Notes: generated from the sequence alone by a model not told the origin. Positions 9,419 through 18,946 are shown, counted from the first letter of the stretch. The stretch: 64,000 nt of DNA from Bacteroidota bacterium (GCA_016722525.1 JADKJB010000011.1:62001-126000), one strand, 5' to 3'. Translations and numbers: made by a program.

Positions 9419-9999
9419 CTCTTTTGAGTTGTTATAGAAAGTAGCTCTGCTTCAATTACCAGAGCTTCATAATGTTTGATCTGATCACCATCACCAGTTA
9501 AACCATATCCAAGGTATGAGGGGACAATGAACCGGGCCTTGTCGCCAATTTTCATTAATTTAACCCCTTCTTGTAAGCCGCTGGCAATATCTGATTTACC
9601 CACCTGAAATTCGAGAGCACCACTACTATCAGAACTATATACCTGTGATCCATCAAGTAATGAAACGGAATAGTTAATTTTCACCCAATCATCGTTGGAA
9701 GGAAATTGATTACCGGTACCGGATTTATAAATATTGTAACGCAAACCTGTATTGGTTGTAGTCATTATCAGACTTCTACTTTTCACATATTGGTCTATAT
9801 TCTCCGATTCATTTTTAACAATATTTTGTTGATTTTTTATTAATTCTTCTTTTTGTTTATTTTGATCAACAGGTTTGGTTCGTTCGCTGGAAGATTTACA
9901 GGATGGAATCAAAAGAATCATCAAATTGCAACCTATCGTTGTTAAAATTACCAATGTAAACCAACGGGAAACTATAAAATTAATGCCTTTTTTTTTCAA
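9415..9999 (-). CDS. FKBP-type peptidyl-prolyl isomerase, GldI-like lipoprotein
   Basis: FKBP-domain protein of 194 residues with an N-terminal hydrophobic segment ending LLIPSC, a probable lipoprotein signal, then a charged linker and the FKBP domain (VKINYSVSLLDGSQVYSS, SGLQEGVKLMKIGDKARF, PSYLGYGL). It resembles GldI, the gliding-associated isomerase of flavobacteria, in size and in its place beside a DHH phosphoesterase, ndk and recF. GldI identity is inferred from context and not proven by the sequence. The frame is intact; the start is 20 bases after the upstream stop. Confidence 0.82.
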   Translation of the reverse strand: MKKKGINFIVSRWFTLVILTTIGCNLMILLIPSCKSSSERTKPVDQNKQKEELIKNQQNIVKNESENIDQYVKSRSLIMTTTNTGLRYNIYKSGTGNQFPSNDDWVKINYSVSLLDGSQVYSSDSSGALEFQVGKSDIASGLQEGVKLMKIGDKARFIVPSYLGYGLTGDGDQIKHYEALVIEAELLSITTQKR

Positions 10000-10019
10000 T
10001 TTGCAGGAAGTTAAATAAA

Positions 10020-11044
10020 TCAGGAATTAAGGGTTTCTTTTAATCCCGGAAGTAATGAGAGAAATTTTGCAATAGTTAAGTCCAGCGATTCAATAGATCT
10101 ACCACCAGCAGCATTGCGATGGCCTCCTCCAGAAAAATGTGTGGAAGAAAGTTCTTTTACTGAAAAATTTTCTTTAGAACGGAATGAAATCTTTATAAGA
10201 TGATCTCTTTCACAAAAGAAAGCAGCCAGCCTTACACCTTTTATTCCTAATGCATAATTAACTATACCTTCAGTATCGCCCGAATGATGGTTGTATTCAA
10301 TCAACTCCTCTTTGGTGATTGCAATATAAGCAGTTCTGAATTCCGGCAAAACAACCAGTTTGTCTTTAATACAATGGCCCAAAAACCTTGTTCTATCTAA
10401 AGAAAAATTATCATAAATATTTTCATGAATTGCAAAATTAGATGCTCCTGTTCGCATTAATGCAGCTACAACGAGATGCGTGTCAGAGGTCATGGAGGAG
10501 AATCGAAATGAACCGGTATCAGTCATGATGCCAGTATATAAACATTCGGAAATTTCCTTTGTAATACACTCCGCTCCACCTAATTCCAAAAGGAAATAGT
10601 AAATGAGTTCGCACGTAGCACATGAGGTCTCAAATGAAAAGGTATAATCACAGAAATTATCAGGATCCAGATGATGGTCGATAAGCACTTTTTTTGCTTG
10701 GGATGCTAGCACTGAATCAGCAAATTTTTCCATTCTTGATGCAGTATTGAAATCAAGACAAAAAATAAGTTCTGCATCCATTGCCAATTGCTTCGACTTT
10801 CCCCCTGCATGTTCATAATTGATCACTTTATCGTTTCCCGGCATCCAGTCCAGGAAGTCAGGGTAATCACTAGGTGTTACTATCTGAACCTGATGACCAT
10901 TATTAAGTAAAAAGTGATATAATGCCAACGAAGATCCCATGGCATCGCCATCCGGTTTGTGATGAGTGGTTATAACTACTTTCCTGGGGGTTGCAAGAAA
11001 TCCTTAATTTGAAGGATAGAAGTAGTATTGAATTTTGGTATCAT
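10020..11044 (-). CDS. DHH/DHHA1 phosphoesterase, NrnA-like (frameshifted at 5' end)
   Basis: Bifunctional oligoribonuclease / pAp phosphatase-like protein of 341 residues. The DHH domain shows TTHHKPDGDAMGSS and LIDHHLDPDNFCDY; the DHHA1 substrate-binding motif is FSGGGHRNAAGG near the C-terminus. The first 14-16 codons (from ATG 11042-11044) are in another frame; restoring one T in the run near 11000 joins KDFLATPRKVVITTHH. It would degrade nanoRNA or recycle pAp in the cytoplasm. It heads a three-gene minus-strand operon with the two FKBP genes and is divergent from ndk. Confidence 0.9.
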
Positions 11045-11063
11045 TTTCAATTAAGAAGGGGGG

Positions 11064-11071
11064 CAAAAGTA
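11064..11071 (-). promoter_or_regulatory. -7 element upstream of the DHH gene
   Basis: CAAAAGTA on the plus strand reads TACTTTTG on the minus strand, matching TAnnTTTG, and lies 20 bases upstream of the ATG at 11044. No good -33 TTG at the usual spacing. Confidence 0.4.
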
Positions 11072-11112
11072 ACAATTAACATGCAATTTCATAGCATTAT
11101 GAGCTATTTTCG

Positions 11113-11144
11113 TTGCATAAGCAGTATTTTTTGAATTACCTTTG
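11113..11144 (+). promoter_or_regulatory. Predicted ndk promoter (TTG-N21-TACCTTTG)
   Basis: TTG at 11113-11115 and a perfect TAnnTTTG (TACCTTTG, 11137-11144) are 21 bases apart, within the 17-23 range described for flavobacteria. The ndk GTG start is 40 bases downstream. Confidence 0.6.
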
Positions 11145-11184
11145 CACTCCGAAAAATTAACACTCACAATTAAAACTACTAAAA

Positions 11185-11602
11185 GTGGCTACAAACAGGA
11201 CATTTACCATGCTTAAACCCGATGCTGTAATTAACGGACATATGGGAGCAATTATTGACAAAATTACAGGCGCTGGTTTCAAAATCATAGCTATGAAATA
11301 CACGACTTTCAGAACAAACTGCTGGTTTATTTTATGAGGTGCATCAGTCCCGACCATTTTATAAGGACCTGGTAAGCTATATGTCCTCCGGTCCGATTGT
11401 CGCAGTTATTCTTGAAAAAGAAAACGCAGTTGAAGATTTCCGCACCTTAATTGGGGCTACAGACCCTTCAAAAGCGGCGCCCGGTACAATTAGAAACCTG
11501 TATGCAAAATCTATAGATGCGAACGCAGTTCATGGTTCCGACAGCGATGAAAATGCAGCTATTGAAGGAAACTTTTCTTTTCGGAAATTGGAAAGATTTT
11601 AA
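11185..11602 (+). CDS. ndk: Nucleoside diphosphate kinase (frameshifted)
   Basis: Makes NTPs from NDPs with ATP through a phosphohistidine; about 139 residues, normal for the family. The start is GTG (VATNRTFTMLKPDAV); an in-frame stop lies close upstream and no ATG precedes it. The active-site motif is AVHGSDSDENAAIE, with the phosphorylated His. Around 11303-11308 the frame changes: one extra base, or two missing, so that KYT joins LSEQTAGLFYEVHQSRPF. A strong terminator follows. An ndk is normally retained, so the break more likely reflects the consensus than loss of function. Confidence 0.93.
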
Positions 11603-11629
11603 TATCGATAATTAAATTATCTTTTAATA

Positions 11630-11670
11630 AAATAACCGCTTCAAGTAACAACTTGAAGCGGTTATTTTAT
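11630..11670 (+). terminator. Strong bidirectional terminator after ndk
   Basis: A perfect 17-bp stem, AAATAACCGCTTCAAGT (11630-11646) against its complement (11651-11667), with a 4-base loop AACA. A T-rich tail follows on the plus strand and an A/T-rich tract precedes it, so it could also serve the converging minus-strand genes. Confidence 0.92.
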
Positions 11671-11749
11671 TAACTTTATTACAAAAACCAGCCCCGGTTT
11701 AAATTTTAGTCCACTTGTTTTTTGAGTCCATTATTAAAGAAAATGCATC

Positions 11750-11835
11750 TTAAACAAACTTCTTTTTGGCAATATCTTTAGCGGACCAATTAGATTTGAG
11801 TCGCTTTTATTTTTAAAGGGATTATAAAAATCCAT
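11750..11835 (-). CDS. Possible tiny conserved-type protein downstream of DUF721 (uncertain)
   Basis: From ATG 11833-11835 the minus strand reads MDFYNPFKNKSDSNL. A single-base insertion would let it continue NWSAKDIAKKKFV and stop at 11750-11752 (28 residues); without repair the frame ends at 11734 after 33 residues. The composition is protein-like and it follows DUF721 on the same strand, but the gene is too short to recognise. It could be noncoding spacer. Confidence 0.22.
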
Positions 11836-11899
11836 GCAATTACTTTCTGCTAACCCTTGCCAGAATTAAAATTCTTGTCAAAAACAATAACCTGATACC

Positions 11900-12189
11900 T
11901 CATTGCAAAACCACTTCAGAAATGAAGTTTCCTCCCAATTCATTGTTCATTAAGGTTTTAATTTTTCACGTTGGAACATGAGTTCTTCGCGTAAAGGAGC
12001 CGAAGAAAGTCGTATAAAAAGTGTCGTATCTTTTATGAATAAATTTGTTGTTCTTTTAGCTATAGCCACACCCATCAAATCTTCCCAGGTTCGTTTTACT
12101 TTTATTTCATTAATTTTTCCACGAAGTTTATAAGCATCCAGTAATTGGTTAATGACGTCTCCTAAACTCTGTTCATTAGATTTTCTCAT
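11900..12189 (-). CDS. DUF721 (DciA-like) protein (frameshifted near the end)
   Basis: Small cytoplasmic protein of about 96 residues of the DUF721 family; the DciA branch helps load the replicative helicase. Seen: SLGDVINQLLDAYKLRGKI, VKRTWEDLMGVAIAKRT and LFIRLSSAPLREEL. An A-run near 11957 is one base short (A4 instead of A5). Repaired, the end reads REKLKTLMNNELGGNFISEV, the usual family C-terminus, and stops at 11900. It overlaps recF by four bases. The link to helicase loading is family knowledge, not shown here. Confidence 0.87.
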
Positions 12190-13307
12190 AGTAATTCCAC
12201 CTTTTCATCCACTGTTATTGCTCCATCATTTACCTGGAAAAGTTTCACTGGAATATTAATCTTAGCAAATATTTCAGAAATTCTGTTTGCATGTGTATCG
12301 GTGATGAAAAGCTGACCAAATTCTTTTTTACAAACCAATTCCATCAGTCGTTCTACTCTATTTTCATCCAATTTATCGAAGATGTCATCCAGTAGCACAA
12401 TTGGCTTAGGGAATCCATTCTCGCAGAGGTAACTGAAATGGGCTAACTTGAGTGCTATTACAAGAGATTTTTGCTGTCCTTGTGAAGCAAATTTTCTTGC
12501 AGAATAGCCTTTGAGATTGAAAACAAGATCATCTTTATGAATTCCAACAGTAGTATATAGAAAATCGAGATCCTTTGAACGACTGCTTATCAGTAATTCA
12601 GAAAAATCCTTATTGTTTAATTGCGATTCGTAGCTGATCTCAGCAGCATCATCTGACCCTGAAATGAAATTGAACAGTTGACAAAATAAAGGTTCAAAAC
12701 CTTTAATAAAATCTGCACGTTTCTCAAATATTTTTAATCCATAATTCACCAGCTGATCGTCCCAAACCGATAACGACTGCCAGTCGATTATTCCTTTTGC
12801 AGTTGTTTGTTTCAAAATAGCATTTCGATGAGCCAGAATTTGATTGTATTTAATCAGGTCTTCTAAATAAATGTGATCATATTGAGAGATCACACTATCC
12901 ATAAACTTTCTTCTTACATCGCTACCTTCAGTAATTAATTCCTGATCGGTAGGCGCAATCATAACAACCGGAAAAACACCAATATGATCGCTCAACCGAT
13001 CGTATTCTTTTTGGTTTCTTTTAAATTGTTTTTTCTGACCTTGCCGAATTCCACAGAGTACGGATTCACTAATACCTTCTTTACTGAACTCACCTTGAAT
13101 TATCAGCAAATGCTCACCATGTTTGATGTTTTGTGTGTCACTTGAACTAAAATAACTCTTGGTCATAGAAAGATAATGAATGGCATCCAGCAAATTGGTT
13201 TTACCACTCCCATTTGCGCCTGTAAAACAATTTACCGACGAACTAAACTCCAGGGAAACATCCTGGTAATTTTTAAAATTTAGCAGTAGGAGCTTTTGAA
13301 GGTACAT
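12186..13307 (-). CDS. recF: DNA replication/repair protein RecF
   Basis: SMC-like ATPase of 373 residues that loads RecA at gaps. Walker A is TGANGSGKTNLLDAIHYLS near residue 30, the signature is KFASQGQQKSLVIALKLA, and Walker B is IVLLDDIFDKLDENR near the C-terminus. The frame is intact. Order recF then DUF721, with ATGA overlap, is usual in Bacteroidota; dnaN and gyrB are absent nearby. A -7 element lies just before the ATG, so the leader would be very short. Confidence 0.96.
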   Translation of the reverse strand: MYLQKLLLLNFKNYQDVSLEFSSSVNCFTGANGSGKTNLLDAIHYLSMTKSYFSSSDTQNIKHGEHLLIIQGEFSKEGISESVLCGIRQGQKKQFKRNQKEYDRLSDHIGVFPVVMIAPTDQELITEGSDVRRKFMDSVISQYDHIYLEDLIKYNQILAHRNAILKQTTAKGIIDWQSLSVWDDQLVNYGLKIFEKRADFIKGFEPLFCQLFNFISGSDDAAEISYESQLNNKDFSELLISSRSKDLDFLYTTVGIHKDDLVFNLKGYSARKFASQGQQKSLVIALKLAHFSYLCENGFPKPIVLLDDIFDKLDENRVERLMELVCKKEFGQLFITDTHANRISEIFAKINIPVKLFQVNDGAITVDEKVELL

Positions 13308-13314
13308 GTTGTTG

Positions 13315-13322
13315 CAAAGTTA
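13315..13322 (-). promoter_or_regulatory. -7 element directly upstream of recF
   Basis: CAAAGTTA on the plus strand is TAACTTTG on the minus strand, a perfect TAnnTTTG, ending seven bases before the recF ATG. Transcription would begin almost at the start codon. Confidence 0.45.
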
Positions 13323-13491
13323 ATTCAATCAAATGGCAGATAGGAATTAAATATTGGTCAGGATTTAATGCTAAATCTTGGAGAGAATCCGAGAAAATGT
13401 TTAAAGTCTCATAATCAAAGGTATGTCGCAATGGTAACAGCTTTGTGTGAATAACTTTTGAGCAAAAATGGCAGCTCCGGCCTATTTTTCC

Positions 13492-13499
13492 TAAATTTG
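13492..13499 (+). promoter_or_regulatory. -7 element upstream of the TPR gene
   Basis: TAAATTTG matches TAnnTTTG and ends 33 bases before the ATG at 13533. No TTG at a suitable -33 distance. Confidence 0.4.
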
Positions 13500-13532
13500 T
13501 GTTAATTATAGGAAAAAAACTAATCCGGGTTT

Positions 13533-14957
13533 ATGGAAGAAGATGATGAAGATCTTGATAATCAAGATGATCTGAACTAGAAGATAGAACTTTCCGTCAA
13601 CCGTTTTGAAGAAATGATCCGTAAACAGGATCGTTATTTTTTCGATGTGGATGCGCTCATCAGAATTATTGATTTCTATATAGATAAGGGTGAACATACC
13701 CAAGCTTTGGAAGTATCTAAATATGCTTTCAGTCTGCACCCCAATTCAGTAAATTTTTTAATTAAGCAGGCACATTTATTTGCTATAACTGGCCAGGATC
13801 AGCGTGCTTTAGACACACTCGAAAGATTGGAAAGAATAAGCCCTTACGATTTAGAATTGCATATCATAAGAGGAAATATTTTCAATACTACCGGTTAGTT
13901 CAGTGCTGCTCTTGAGTGCTTCAAAAAAGCGTTGCCTTTATCAGAGGTGAAGGATGAAATTTATTTCAGCATGGCTATTACTTACCAGAATATGCTGAAC
14001 TATCCTAAAGCAATAGAATATTTTAAACTTGCTATCAACCAGAATCCAACCTATGAAATGGCTATGGAGGAGTTGTCTGCTTGTTTTGGTATTACAGGTA
14101 AATTGCAAGAGGGAGTTATTTTTTATAAAGTGCTGATCGATAAAGATCCCTACTCCTATGCAGCCTGGTATAATTTGGGTGATGTGCAATGTCGTTTAGG
14201 TAATTATGAAGAAGCTTTGCAAGCATTTGATTATTGTATATTGATTAAAGATGATTACGCACCGGCCTATTTAGATCAGGCGCATGTTTTAGCGATGCTG
14301 GGTCATTTTGAAGATGCTATTTTAAAGTACAAACAAACTTTTGAATATTACAAACCAGATGCTATCACCTACTTTAACATTGCAGAATGTTATGAGAAGC
14401 TGGAACAAATGGATGATGCCAGAACTTACTATAAAAAGGCTGTAAAAATTCTACCTGATATGGCTCAGGCATGGTATGGCATAGCAATTACTCTTGAGTT
14501 TGAAGAGCGATGGTATGAAGCCATTCACTATGTTAGAAAAGCTATTGAAAAAGATGAGCATAATTCTGAATTCTGGCTACTACTAGGGGATTGTGAATAC
14601 AATCTCAATAATATTGCTGAAGCCGGAGAGTGTTATATTAAAGTTGTTGAAGAGGAACCGGAATTGATCGATGGCTGGTTATCATATGCACATTATCTGA
14701 CCGAAACCGGTAATGCAGATGAAGCAATTCAAATTACTGAAAAAGCACTTTTTGTTTCATCCCGAAGTAGCCGATTTATACTATCGCCAAACTGTTAATT
14801 TATACAGCGCAGGACTCATCCAAGATGCCTACCTTCTTTAGAAATTGCACTAGATAAAGATCTTGAGTTAAGTAAACTTTTATTTGATATGCTTCCTGAC
14901 TTAATAAATGACCAGCATATCTTGAATCAGATAAAAAATAAAAAGGAGAATCAATGA
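13533..14957 (+). CDS. Tetratricopeptide-repeat protein, interrupted by two TAG codons and two frameshifts
   Basis: Cytoplasmic-looking protein of about 474 residues built almost wholly of TPR units (for example AAWYNLGDVQCRLGNYEEAL, ITYFNIAECYEKLEQMDDA, QAWYGIAITLEFEERWYEA). It starts with an acidic stretch MEEDDEDLDNQDDLN. TAG codons interrupt the frame at 13578-13580 and 13896-13898 with coding sense on both sides and no shift. Indels follow near 14747 (one T too many) and 14833 (one T missing); repaired, it continues HPEVADLYYRQTVNLYSAG to a TGA overlapping the next ATG. TPR proteins of this type accompany phosphosulfolactate synthase and aroE in other Bacteroidota. Partner and function are unknown. 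Confidence 0.82.
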
Positions 14958-15740
14958 ATTTTGAATTGAGTCAAATCCCTGAACGGAGTAGTAAACCCAG
15001 GAAGGTAGGCCTTACCATGGTAATGGATAAAGGTTTAAGCTTGCGGGAAACAGAAGATTTTATTGATGGGAATGGGGAGTTTACTGATATAGTTAAATTT
15101 GGTTTTGGAAGTGCCCTGATTACACCTAAACTTGCTGAGAAAATAGCTTTGTACAAAAGTGCCAAAATTCCAGTCTATTTCGGAGGCACCCTATTTGAAG
15201 CATTTATTATAAGAAATGAAGTTGATAAATATATCAAACTACTTCAAAAATTTAAAGTTGAACATGCCGAAATTTCTGATGGCTCAATTTCTATTGAGCA
15301 CGATGAAAAATGTAAACTGATTCAAAGACTCAGTAAGTTTGTAACTGTTATTTCAGAAGTCGGGAGCAAAGAAGAGGGAATCATTATTCACCCTAACCGC
15401 TGGATTGAAATGATGCAAAAGAACTACAAGCAGGAGTTTGGAAAGTCATTGCTGAAGCTCGTGAAAGTGGAACCGTTGGTATTTACAGACCTAATGGTAA
15501 GCTCACGTTATGCTTATAAATAAAATTGCGAAAAGCGTTCCGGTCGAGAAAATAATATGGGAATGCCCTATAAAATCACAACAGGTTTATTTTATTAAAC
15601 AATATGGTGCCAATGTAAACCTTGGAAATATTGCTCCTACTGAAGTAATTGCTTTGGAATCGCTGCGTTTAGGTTTGAGAAGTGATACTTTTTTTCAATT
15701 TCTGGATAACCCTTCACCCGAAATAACTGTAATTTCCTAA
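14954..15740 (+). CDS. Phosphosulfolactate synthase (ComA) family protein (two frameshifts)
   Basis: TIM-barrel protein of about 262 residues. ComA adds sulfite to phosphoenolpyruvate in coenzyme M synthesis, but bacterial members occur without that pathway and their product is not settled. Family segments: KPRKVGLTMVMDKGLS, DIVKFGFGSALI, VYFGGTLFEAFI, HAEISDGSISI, ISEVGSKEEGIII. Two missing bases (an A near 15420, a G near 15504) shift the frame; repaired, it reads ELQAGVWKVIAEARESGTVG then NGKAHVMLINKIAKSVP. It overlaps the TPR gene by ATGA, and a rhodanese gene follows after 43 bases. Confidence 0.85.
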
Positions 15741-15783
15741 TGAAATGACCGCAGCTATTTTGAAGTTTGCAAAAATATAATTG

Positions 15784-16101
15784 ATGAAAGAAATTTCTGT
15801 TCTAGACTTAAAAAAAATGATCGACGATAAAGTCGATTTTCAGTTGATCGATGTCAGGGAACTACATGAATTCGAATCGGCAAACCTTGGTGGTGAATTA
15901 ATACCATTAGGCGACATAATAGATCAGTCAGATAGAGTATCTCGTGTTAAACCTGTTATTATCCATTGCAGAAGTGGAGCCAGGAGCGCCGCGGCTGTTC
16001 GTGAACTTGAAAACCGATTTGGATTTTCTAATCTGGCCAATTTGAAAGGTGGAATACTTGCATGGGCTAAAGAAATTGACCCTTCTGTTAAAGTTTCCTG
16101 A
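15784..16101 (+). CDS. Single-domain rhodanese-like protein
   Basis: Small cytoplasmic rhodanese of about 105 residues. The active-site loop is IIHCRSGARSAAA, with the catalytic Cys followed by Arg, and FQLIDVRELHEFESANL is the usual N-terminal part. It would carry sulfane sulfur. ATG 15784 is preferred to the TTG three bases earlier. It stands alone between the phosphosulfolactate-synthase-family gene and aroE; a sulfur link with the former is possible but not shown. Confidence 0.9.
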   Translation: MKEISVLDLKKMIDDKVDFQLIDVRELHEFESANLGGELIPLGDIIDQSDRVSRVKPVIIHCRSGARSAAAVRELENRFGFSNLANLKGGILAWAKEIDPSVKVS

Positions 16102-16332
16102 TTGCTACTGATTGGTCAAAAAATGAAATCAATAGTAAGTTGAAATAGTACCTTTTAACAGAGGTTTGTCTCTGGATGCTAAAAAGTTATCTCTCAACTA
16201 TAACTACCACTGTTCTGTTGTTTTGAAGTATCAGAATACCTACCGAAATCTATTTTTATCAAAAAAGTTTCGTTTTAAAGATTGTTTATTTTTATTTCTT
16301 ATTTTTAACTTAAATAACCAATTCATCATGAC

Positions 16333-16805
16333 ATGCAAGTTTTTGGACTAATTGGTTTCCCTTTAACACACTCATTTTCGAAAAAATATTTTGGAGATAA
16401 GTTTGTCAAACTTGGACTCACAAAGTCTTGTAGGTATGAAAATTTCGAACTTGATTCCATCATTTCAATAATTTCCCTTCTTGAAAATAATCAAGAAATT
16501 GCTGGATTGAATGTGACGATACCTTATAAGGAAAAAATTATCCCATTTCTTACTGAAATGGATATAACCTCTCAGGAAATTGGCGCTGTAAATACCATTA
16601 AGATTGTGAGGGATGCAAAGGGAAAGCCTGTTCACCTGACAGGATATAACACTGACGTGATTGGATTTAATAAATCACTTTCTCCTTTACTAAAACCATT
16701 TCACAGCAGCGCGCTGATATTGGGTACAGGAGGTGCTTCAAAAGCTGTGGCGTTTGTTCTAAATTCAAAAAATATCCCATATAAATTCGTTAGCAGAAAT
16801 CCAAT
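16333..16805 (+). pseudogene. aroE: Shikimate dehydrogenase AroE, N-terminal part only, fused to a membrane protein
   Basis: The first ~155 residues are AroE, which reduces 3-dehydroshikimate with NADPH: VFGLIGFPLTHSFSKKYF (shikimate-binding Ser region), LNVTIPYKEKI (catalytic Lys), GAVNTIKI, GYNTDVIGF and ALILGTGGASKAVAFVL (Rossmann turn), ending KFVSRNP. The last ~90 residues of a normal AroE (about 245) are missing. From about 16805 the same frame goes straight into a polytopic membrane protein. The fusion must come from a deletion, in the genome or in the assembly. As written the product would lack most of the cofactor domain and be inactive. Confidence 0.85.
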
Positions 16806-18172
16806 TGACTCGTTTTCCGGTTTATTACTTTCGATTTTCATTCTACTTCCACTACTTTTTATTCACCTAAATAACAAACACGATTGGGGAGATGACTTTG
16901 CGCAATATCTTTTACAGGCTAATTGGTTGACCAATGAAACTCCGGAATTGTTGGTTTCTGAAACAGATTCCTATGGCCCATCCATTAAAGGAATCGTGTT
17001 TTCAATTGTTCTGATTCCAGCAGTTTTAAGTGAAAAAAATGAATTGTTTTTTGCTAAAGCAACAGTTATTTTATCTCTGATTTTCCTTGGGATAATGTTA
17101 TTTAAAGGACTAAATACTAATTGCTCTAAAATGGCATCCATCTTTCTCACCTGCTTTTTTGCTTATAATTTTCATGTACTTCATTTGAAGGATCAGGTTT
17201 TGCCTGATTTTTTGTTTACAGCACTTATATTACTCATTGCTTTGTGTTTTAGCAAACAAACACGTAAATTTACTTTTCTGGCATTTGTTTTAATTTTACT
17301 CTCTATTGGAATTCGTAGTGCTGGCATAGCGGTATTGGTAGCAGGCATCATTTTTATTTTTCAAATACATTTTGCTAAAGGATTTAATTTTTTAGTTAAA
17401 TGGTACCTGTGGGTACTTCCAATATCAATAGTGATAGTATTGTTGGGAAATTGGTTGTTTCTAGATGCAATTGGCATTAGGTGGTATTTAGAACTCATCA
17501 CCAAAAGTGCTACCCTCCAGACTTCGATGGCTAATTTATTCAACTATAAAAATGGTTTTATTTTCTTTTTTGAACAGGAAGTTCCCATGTGGCTAAATTC
17601 AGCAATACGAATACTTATTTTCCCTGCAATGGTTTTAGGATTTCTACATACACTTTTAAAGAAACCTGGTTTTTTGGAGTGGTTTGTTCTGAGTTACATT
17701 TTATTGCTTTTCATTTATCCGTATCATAATGAACCTATTCGGTTTTTGATTCCATTAATTGTAATCGGATTAATTTATTTGGCCCATTTTTATTCATTTC
17801 TGTTGAATTTAGTCGCTCCTAAATACGCTACCTATACACTGACTGCATTTGCATTTATTTTGGTATTAACGAACTTTAAAAGCACAACTACTTATATAAA
17901 ATCAGAGCTTAATTATTCAACATCTTCAACTTCTTCGAAGGAATTATTTCAATTTGTGAAAAATAAAATACCTCAAAATGATAAGGTGGCATTTTATAAG
18001 CTCCTGGGCTTTATCCTATTTTACAGGTCATTCCTGTGTACCATTAGCCAATAGTGAAAAAACTAAATGGATCGTAATTGATAAAGGATGGAAGGGCTCT
18101 TTAACTTTAGTGCAGAGCGATCATAAAACTTCAATTTTCGAGAATGATGAGTTTGTTATTTACCAACGTTAA
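16806..18172 (+). CDS. Polytopic membrane protein, glycosyltransferase-39-like (start lost, frameshift near end)
   Basis: About 455 residues with ten or so hydrophobic helices; the first luminal loop has NNKHDWGDDFAQYL, which resembles the acidic loop of dolichyl-phosphate-mannose-type (GT39/ArnT-like) transferases of Bacteroidota. Its own start codon is gone because it is fused in frame to the aroE fragment. Near 18000 one base is extra; the correct frame continues ALSYFTGHSCVPLANSEKT and ends at 18172 with FENDEFVIYQR. Function as a lipid-linked sugar transferase is a tentative inference. Confidence 0.6.
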
Positions 18173-18350
18173 ATGGATAAATTTGAACTAAATTATTGAA
18201 ACCGGAAAAATGTGAAACTAATTCGCATTTATAGTTGTTATTAACGGATAATCGTCATGTTCCCAGTTAAATAATTGATATTCAAATCATGGCTTGTTTA
18301 AGAATTCTCTCAAAACCATCATAATTAGTCCATATATTCTAAAAATATCC

Positions 18351-18358
18351 TATTTTTG
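18351..18358 (+). promoter_or_regulatory. -7 element upstream of the DUF6580 gene
   Basis: TATTTTTG, a perfect TAnnTTTG, ends 22 bases before the ATG at 18381. Confidence 0.45.
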
Positions 18359-18380
18359 CGAATCAAATCAGAGTAATATC

Positions 18381-18925
18381 ATGATCAACACCACAGAACT
18401 TTCCCCCTAAGGTAAGTAATTGGACTATTAATTGTTTTGGCAGCTATTAGCAGGTTATTACCTCACCCCTTAAATTTTACTCCTATAGCAGCTATTGCAC
18501 TTTTTGCCGGAGCTTACATCAACAATAAAAGACTTGCATTCGCACTTCCATTAATTACTCTTTTGATCAGTGATATCCTCCTAGAAATAGTAAATGGAAC
18601 CGGGTTTTACAAAGACATGTTTTTTGTTTATGGTAGTTTCGCGTTAGTGGTTGGGCTTGGTTTTCTGCTTCGTGGCAGGGAACAACGTCAAACCATTATG
18701 GTGGCTTCATTAGTGGGTTCGATTTTGTTCTTCTTTATAACCAATTTCGGTACATGGCTGATGTATGATATTTATCCTAAATCAGGTCAAGGATTAGTTT
18801 CCTGTTACATAGCTGGGATTCCATTTTTCAGAGGTACTATAATGGGTGATTTATTTTATAATCTTATTTTGTTTGGATCGTTTGCTCTTGCTAAATGGAG
18901 ATTTCCAGTGTTGGCAAGAAATTAA
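18381..18925 (+). CDS. DUF6580-type membrane protein (5' end disturbed)
   Basis: Small membrane protein of about 180 residues with five hydrophobic segments, like the DUF6580 family of putative transport proteins, reminiscent of ECF-type substrate-binding components. Characteristic parts: LAAISRLLPHPLNFTPIAAI, FALPLITLLISDILLE, and FFITNFGTWLMYDIYP near the C-terminal half. The first codons (MINTTELSP) are separated from the body by a short disturbed stretch at 18409-18420 (TAAGGTAAGTAA) that looks like a small local duplication. A terminator follows. The substrate is unknown. Confidence 0.72.
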
Positions 18926-18946
18926 ATTCAAAGTTTTAACTGTTAT

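Noticed and set aside
16166..16351. A 61-codon frame upstream of aroE.
   Set aside because: AT-rich, no recognisable protein, and it overlaps the aroE start; probably chance.
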